Shown piece by piece: positions 39,133-42,381 of a DNA stretch of 42,381 nucleotides (position 1 is the stretch's first letter; every line of letters begins with the position of its first letter). Source of the stretch: Solobacterium sp. (lineage in GTDB: Bacteria; Bacillota_I; Bacilli_A; Erysipelotrichales; Erysipelotrichaceae); NCBI GenBank assembly GCA_017469885.1, contig JAFUFO010000017.1, forward strand, positions 1-42,381. Reading direction: 5' to 3'. The translations under genes were made by a program, and so were the position numbers. Below the pieces are notes generated by a model. The model had not been told where the DNA came from and made no database searches. It was given only the letters and a program-made list of their open reading frames with translations.

Positions 39133-40287
39133 TTACCGTTGTTCCGGTTTTGCGCGTTCTGTCATAAGAGTCATCAGTAAGGCAAAGAAGCATAGATAGA
39201 ACGGATAGAACCCCATTCCCAGAGTATCGCTAAGAAGTGCGAATACCTTTGGAGCGAAGGTAGATCCGACATAGGCGGAGGCCATCTGGATTCCGACCAG
39301 GGACTGGGAATGTTCCTTACCAAAGCGGGCCGGAGTAGAGTGAATAATACTCGGATAGACCGGTGCGCATCCAAGACCGATCACGATGAGACCGGCTTTG
39401 GAAAGCGGACCGCTGCCGCTCATGATAAGCATCATAATACCGGCAAGGATGATTCCTTCACCAAGCCGGATCATCTTCTGATCGCCGAAGTATTCGGAAA
39501 CAAATCCGGAAACAGCACGTCCGGCCGTGATTCCAAGATAGAAGAAAGCCGCAAACGAGGCTGCTGTTTCCGGCGCAATTCCTTTTTCACTGACGAGCCA
39601 GCTCGCTGCCCAGAGTCCTGCCGTCATTTCCAGTCCGCAGTAACAGAGAAACGCTGTCATGATCGCTTTTGCTTTGGGAAGCGATACCGCCTCTGCAAGC
39701 GAGAGGACCTTATGCGCTGTTTCCGCTTCCTGCGCTTCCGTCTTCTGTTTCCAAAGGGGCATGGAAAGGATCAGGATGATGGTAAGTCCGATCTGCATGG
39801 TTCCGATGATGCGGTAACCTGAAGGCCAGCCGCGTCCGGAAGAAAGACACAGTCCCATGATCCACGGACCAAGCGATGCACCGACACCCCACATGCAGTG
39901 AAGCCACGACATATGGCGGGAGCTGTAATGCAGGGCAACGTAGTTGTTCAGCGCGGAATCGACTGCCCCGGCTCCAAGACCGTAGGGGATGCACCAGAAG
40001 GCAAGCTGCAGGTAGGAGGTGCAGGAAGAAAAACCGAAGAGTGCCGCGGCCGTCATTCCGACGGAGACTGTTGTTACAGAGTGAGTCCCGAACCGATGGA
40101 TCAGGCGGTCCGCGAGAAGGCTTGAAACGATCGTGCAGGCACTGATGAGCATCGCCAGTGTTCCTGCCCCGGAGATCGTGGAGCCTATGGCCTGATACAT
40201 GCTTGGCCAGGCACTTCCCAGCAGCGAATCCGGAAGACCTAGGGATATAAAGGCCAGGTAAATGACCGCAATCAGAAGTACCGTCAT
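39133..40287 (-). CDS. MFS transporter
   Basis: The 384 residues have twelve membrane helices. GLPDSLLGSAWPSMYQAIG near the start resembles the FucP/'fucose permease'-like MFS group, and MTAGLWAASWLVSEKGI begins the second half. The substrate is unknown. The start lies 3 bases after the PHP gene's stop, with TGGAG upstream, so it is the second gene of that operon. Confidence 0.9.
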   Translation of the reverse strand: MTVLLIAVIYLAFISLGLPDSLLGSAWPSMYQAIGSTISGAGTLAMLISACTIVSSLLADRLIHRFGTHSVTTVSVGMTAAALFGFSSCTSYLQLAFWCIPYGLGAGAVDSALNNYVALHYSSRHMSWLHCMWGVGASLGPWIMGLCLSSGRGWPSGYRIIGTMQIGLTIILILSMPLWKQKTEAQEAETAHKVLSLAEAVSLPKAKAIMTAFLCYCGLEMTAGLWAASWLVSEKGIAPETAASFAAFFYLGITAGRAVSGFVSEYFGDQKMIRLGEGIILAGIMMLIMSGSGPLSKAGLIVIGLGCAPVYPSIIHSTPARFGKEHSQSLVGIQMASAYVGSTFAPKVFALLSDTLGMGFYPFYLCFFALLMTLMTERAKPEQR

Positions 40288-40290
40288 GAA

Positions 40291-41160
40291 TCAGTACTCC
40301 AGATCATGGAACACCGGCTCCATGTGTTCAAATGTACAGAACTGCGTAAACCCGGCAGCGCGAAGAATCCGGTGGGCATCGTGAAAGTGATCCGCCACAA
40401 ACTCCGGCTTATGGGCGTCGCTTCCGGTCGTGATGATTCGTCCGCCAAGGTCGTGATAAAGCGCAAGGATCTTTCCCGAAGGCTGGGTATCGGAAAGCCC
40501 GTAATGCCAGCTGCTCGTGTTGATTTCAATGCCTTTGCCGTCCTGTATCGCGAGCTTCAGGATCTCGGCGATGATTTCCTCTGTTTCCGCAAAAGGAAGT
40601 ACACCATTTCTGTCATAGCGGATAATGAGGTCCAGATGGGCAAGAACGCTGTAGTGACGGAAGATCTTCATGACCCTGAAGATTTCCTCATAATAGCGGA
40701 GATTGTATTCTTTCTGGGTCTTCCCGGTCTGAAACTCCTGCGTCCAGAATTCTTTGTCCTCCACCTGATGCATGCTTAACAGCACAAAGTCGAGCGAGTC
40801 CTTCCAGGTATCAAACAGCGCTTCATACTTCGGAACCGTATGGGTCTGGATTCCGAATTCAAGCCCGCGCTTCACAGTGATCTTCTCCTGATAGCGTTCC
40901 CGGTTCTGTTTCAGTTCTTCAAAGAACAGGGGATAGTTCACATTCGCGATCGGTTCTCTGTGATCTGCACCGTAGTTTACACCGTCACTGGGACGGTATT
41001 CGATGTTTCCTTCGCTCCAGTCCTTCTTGATGCCATAGTCAACGTGATCCGTAAAGCAGATCTCGCTGAGGCCTTTTTCAATGCCCGCTTCGATCTGATC
41101 CTGCATCGGGGTCAGGCTGTCATCGCTGTATTCGCAATGTACATGGTAGTCTGCGTACAT
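40291..41160 (-). CDS. PHP-domain phosphatase, histidinol-phosphatase (HisK) family
   Basis: The 289 residues have the PHP metal sites: DYHVHCEYSDD at the N-terminus, FTDHVDYG, GLEFGIQ, SMHQVEDK, LAHLDLIIRYDR and a final TGSDAHKPE. This is the HisK-like histidinol-phosphatase family, but no other his gene is nearby, so another phosphoester substrate is quite possible. AAGGAG precedes the ATG. It is first in an operon with the MFS transporter and divergent from the AraC regulator. Confidence 0.92.
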   Translation of the reverse strand: MYADYHVHCEYSDDSLTPMQDQIEAGIEKGLSEICFTDHVDYGIKKDWSEGNIEYRPSDGVNYGADHREPIANVNYPLFFEELKQNRERYQEKITVKRGLEFGIQTHTVPKYEALFDTWKDSLDFVLLSMHQVEDKEFWTQEFQTGKTQKEYNLRYYEEIFRVMKIFRHYSVLAHLDLIIRYDRNGVLPFAETEEIIAEILKLAIQDGKGIEINTSSWHYGLSDTQPSGKILALYHDLGGRIITTGSDAHKPEFVADHFHDAHRILRAAGFTQFCTFEHMEPVFHDLEY

Positions 41161-41182
41161 AACAGTTCTCCTTTTCGATGTG

Positions 41183-41248
41183 ATTATATTGTCCTGAAAT
41201 GAAACCTGTTATGATAAAATCAGTCAAAAACTATGACAATATCGTCAT
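41183..41248. promoter_or_regulatory. Divergent promoter region PHP operon / AraC gene
   Basis: Minus TATAAT (41188 to 41183) serves the PHP gene. On plus, TTGTCC (41189-41194) with TATGAT (41210-41215) or TAAAAT (41215-41220) serve the AraC gene. ATGAC (41233-41237) and GTCAT (41244-41248) form a small inverted repeat before the ribosome site, a possible operator. Confidence 0.5.
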
Positions 41249-41260
41249 TCTGGAGGTAGT

Positions 41261-42148
41261 ATGCCATTATCTGTCTCAAATACCGTGACGGATTCCACCG
41301 GAAAGGAACTGCTGGTATATGGAACCGATGAGTTTCCGATCGCCTTTTATCTCGACGACCTTGATATTGTGGATACCCCGTGGCACTGGCATCCGGAATT
41401 TGAACTTGTGACAGTCGTAAAAGGATCCGAAGAGGTATCTGCCGGCGGAGTGACCGCCGTATTGAAGAAAGGGGACGGGATGTTTGTCAACAGCGGTGTT
41501 CTTCATTCCGCCGTTCCGCTGGAAAGCGGATCGGTTCAGCACGCGATGGTGTTCAATCCGTATGTGCTCGGGGACGCCGCTTCCATCTATTACCGGAAGT
41601 ATATCGGACCGCTGATGAACGATCATTCGTTTCCGTCGATGATTCTTGATCACCGTGTGGACTGGCAAAACGAAATCCTTACGCATGCGGAAACCGCATG
41701 GAACGCTGGTGCCTATGACAGTACGGGATCCGAGCTGACCGTACGTAGCGCGCTGTCTTTCGTTCTTTTGGAGCTGCTGAATCATTCGGAAGGAAACCGC
41801 GGGACGGAGGATTATTCGTTCCGGGATGATGAACGGATCAAACACATGCTCAGATATATTGAACTGAACTTCCGTGAAGAGATCACTCTCGAGCAGATTG
41901 CACAGAGTGCCGGAATCAGTGTATCCGAGGCGCTGCGCTGTTTTCACCGTACCATGCATACGACACCGATCCGTTACCTGAAAGAGCTGCGTATTGCAAG
42001 AGCCTGCGGGATGCTGCAGAACAGTACGTTAAAGATCAATGAAATTGCGGAGCGGTGCGGGTTCCTCGATATGAGCTATTTCGCCAAAACATTCCGGGAG
42101 GTGAAGCACTGCACACCTTCAAAATATCGGAAACGATCCTTCCGGTGA
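41261..42148 (+). CDS. AraC family transcriptional regulator
   Basis: The 295 residues have an N-terminal cupin (HWHPEFELVTVVKGSEEV, GVLHSAVPL, about 20-110) and a C-terminal double helix-turn-helix (IEEITLEQIAQSAGISVSEALRCF-like stretch, then KINEIAERCGFLDMSYFAKTFREVKHCTPSKYRKR). Such proteins sense a small ligand, often a sugar. CTGGAGG lies 5 bases before the ATG. Its place opposite the PHP-MFS operon makes it the likely regulator of that operon. Confidence 0.93.
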   Translation: MPLSVSNTVTDSTGKELLVYGTDEFPIAFYLDDLDIVDTPWHWHPEFELVTVVKGSEEVSAGGVTAVLKKGDGMFVNSGVLHSAVPLESGSVQHAMVFNPYVLGDAASIYYRKYIGPLMNDHSFPSMILDHRVDWQNEILTHAETAWNAGAYDSTGSELTVRSALSFVLLELLNHSEGNRGTEDYSFRDDERIKHMLRYIELNFREEITLEQIAQSAGISVSEALRCFHRTMHTTPIRYLKELRIARACGMLQNSTLKINEIAERCGFLDMSYFAKTFREVKHCTPSKYRKRSFR

Positions 42149-42253
42149 ACAGCAAGTAAACGGAAAGAAAGGGTAAAGGCAATGATTTCAGATACGGAAA
42201 AGAAATCCGTAAAAACCAGATGAGAAAGACAAATTCCAGTTTTCGTACTGTAG

Positions 42254-42289
42254 AAGCGTAGATAATAGATGATTATCTGCGCTTGTTTC
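42254..42289 (+). terminator. Hairpin after the AraC gene
   Basis: AAGCGTAGATAAT (42254-42266) and ATTATCTGCGCTT (42272-42284) pair with one mismatch (T-G allowed), then GTTTC. It lies about 105 bases after the stop. Nothing else is clear in 42149-42381. Confidence 0.6.
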
Positions 42290-42381
42290 ATAATAAGGGA
42301 TACAGATGGCCTGACGAAATTCCAGTAGGGATATCAGAAGATACTCCCGACGACAAACAGTCAGCCACCCCCTTATTATTA

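Noticed and set aside
38405-42330. AAATTCC-x-GTTT words at about 38408, 39042, 42230 and similar at 42314
   Set aside because: Copies are short (about 12 bases), unevenly spaced and without extended flanking similarity; chance is the simpler explanation.
1-42381. CRISPR array or cas genes to go with the DUF1887 protein
   Set aside because: No regularly spaced 25-40-base repeats and no cas motifs were found on reading the window.

Overview
The window looks like chromosomal DNA of a mid-GC, Gram-positive-type Bacillota. Signs of this are a T-box leader on trpS, an LtaS-type sulfatase, a VanZ-like protein, PadR/HAAS and ECF-sigma/anti-sigma pairs, strong GGAGG ribosome sites, and many hairpin+T-tract terminators. 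An Erysipelotrichia-like host is my guess from the overall gene style; nothing here proves it.

Left part (1-15,100): a small EF-hand-like membrane protein, an MBL-fold hydrolase, tRNA-Val, and an orphan DUF1887 (Card1/Can2-like CARF nuclease) gene with an inverted repeat around its promoter. Next come two small hypothetical proteins and a large beta-propeller/Y_Y_Y/membrane/PP2C (SpoIIE-type) sensor overlapped by a flavin reductase. Then follow a MATE transporter + ROK kinase + GH1 glycosidase operon, a tyrosine phosphatase + DMT transporter pair, an SPFH/stomatin protein with a small membrane partner, a HAD phosphatase and tRNA-Gln.

Metabolic core (15,200-26,100): NADP-glutamate dehydrogenase, T-box-controlled trpS, and citrate synthase divergent from an aconitase-family hydratase. 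Together these outline oxaloacetate -> citrate -> isocitrate -> (2-oxoglutarate) -> glutamate, but no isocitrate dehydrogenase gene is present. Next to the hydratase two gene stumps (Fis-type regulator end and PdxA end) point away from each other, the scar of a deletion that removed a divergent promoter region. An M18 aminopeptidase and an LtaS-family membrane sulfatase follow.

Right part (26,100-42,381): a second MATE transporter, two nitroreductases, PadR + two HAAS/DUF1700-like membrane proteins, a Nim-like flavoprotein, and a DUF429-SDR fusion that still has an internal start site. A complete ISL3-type insertion sequence (32085-33688) has an 8-bp target duplication and sits just behind the fusion gene's terminator. 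After an ECF sigma/anti-sigma pair and a VanZ-like gene comes a tRNA-Lys 3' half on the minus strand, whose native downstream side holds four consecutive hairpins ending in a terminator. On its other side lies an AT-rich segment with a HigBA toxin-antitoxin pair, an unknown fragment, NUDIX and GNAT genes. I read this as one end of an integrated element. The window ends with an MFS + PHP phosphatase operon divergent from an AraC regulator.

Several genes (padR, higB, perhaps the VanZ, LtaS and MBL genes) have a -10 box only about 6-10 bases before the start codon and no ribosome site, suggesting leaderless mRNAs. No CRISPR array or cas operon is visible.
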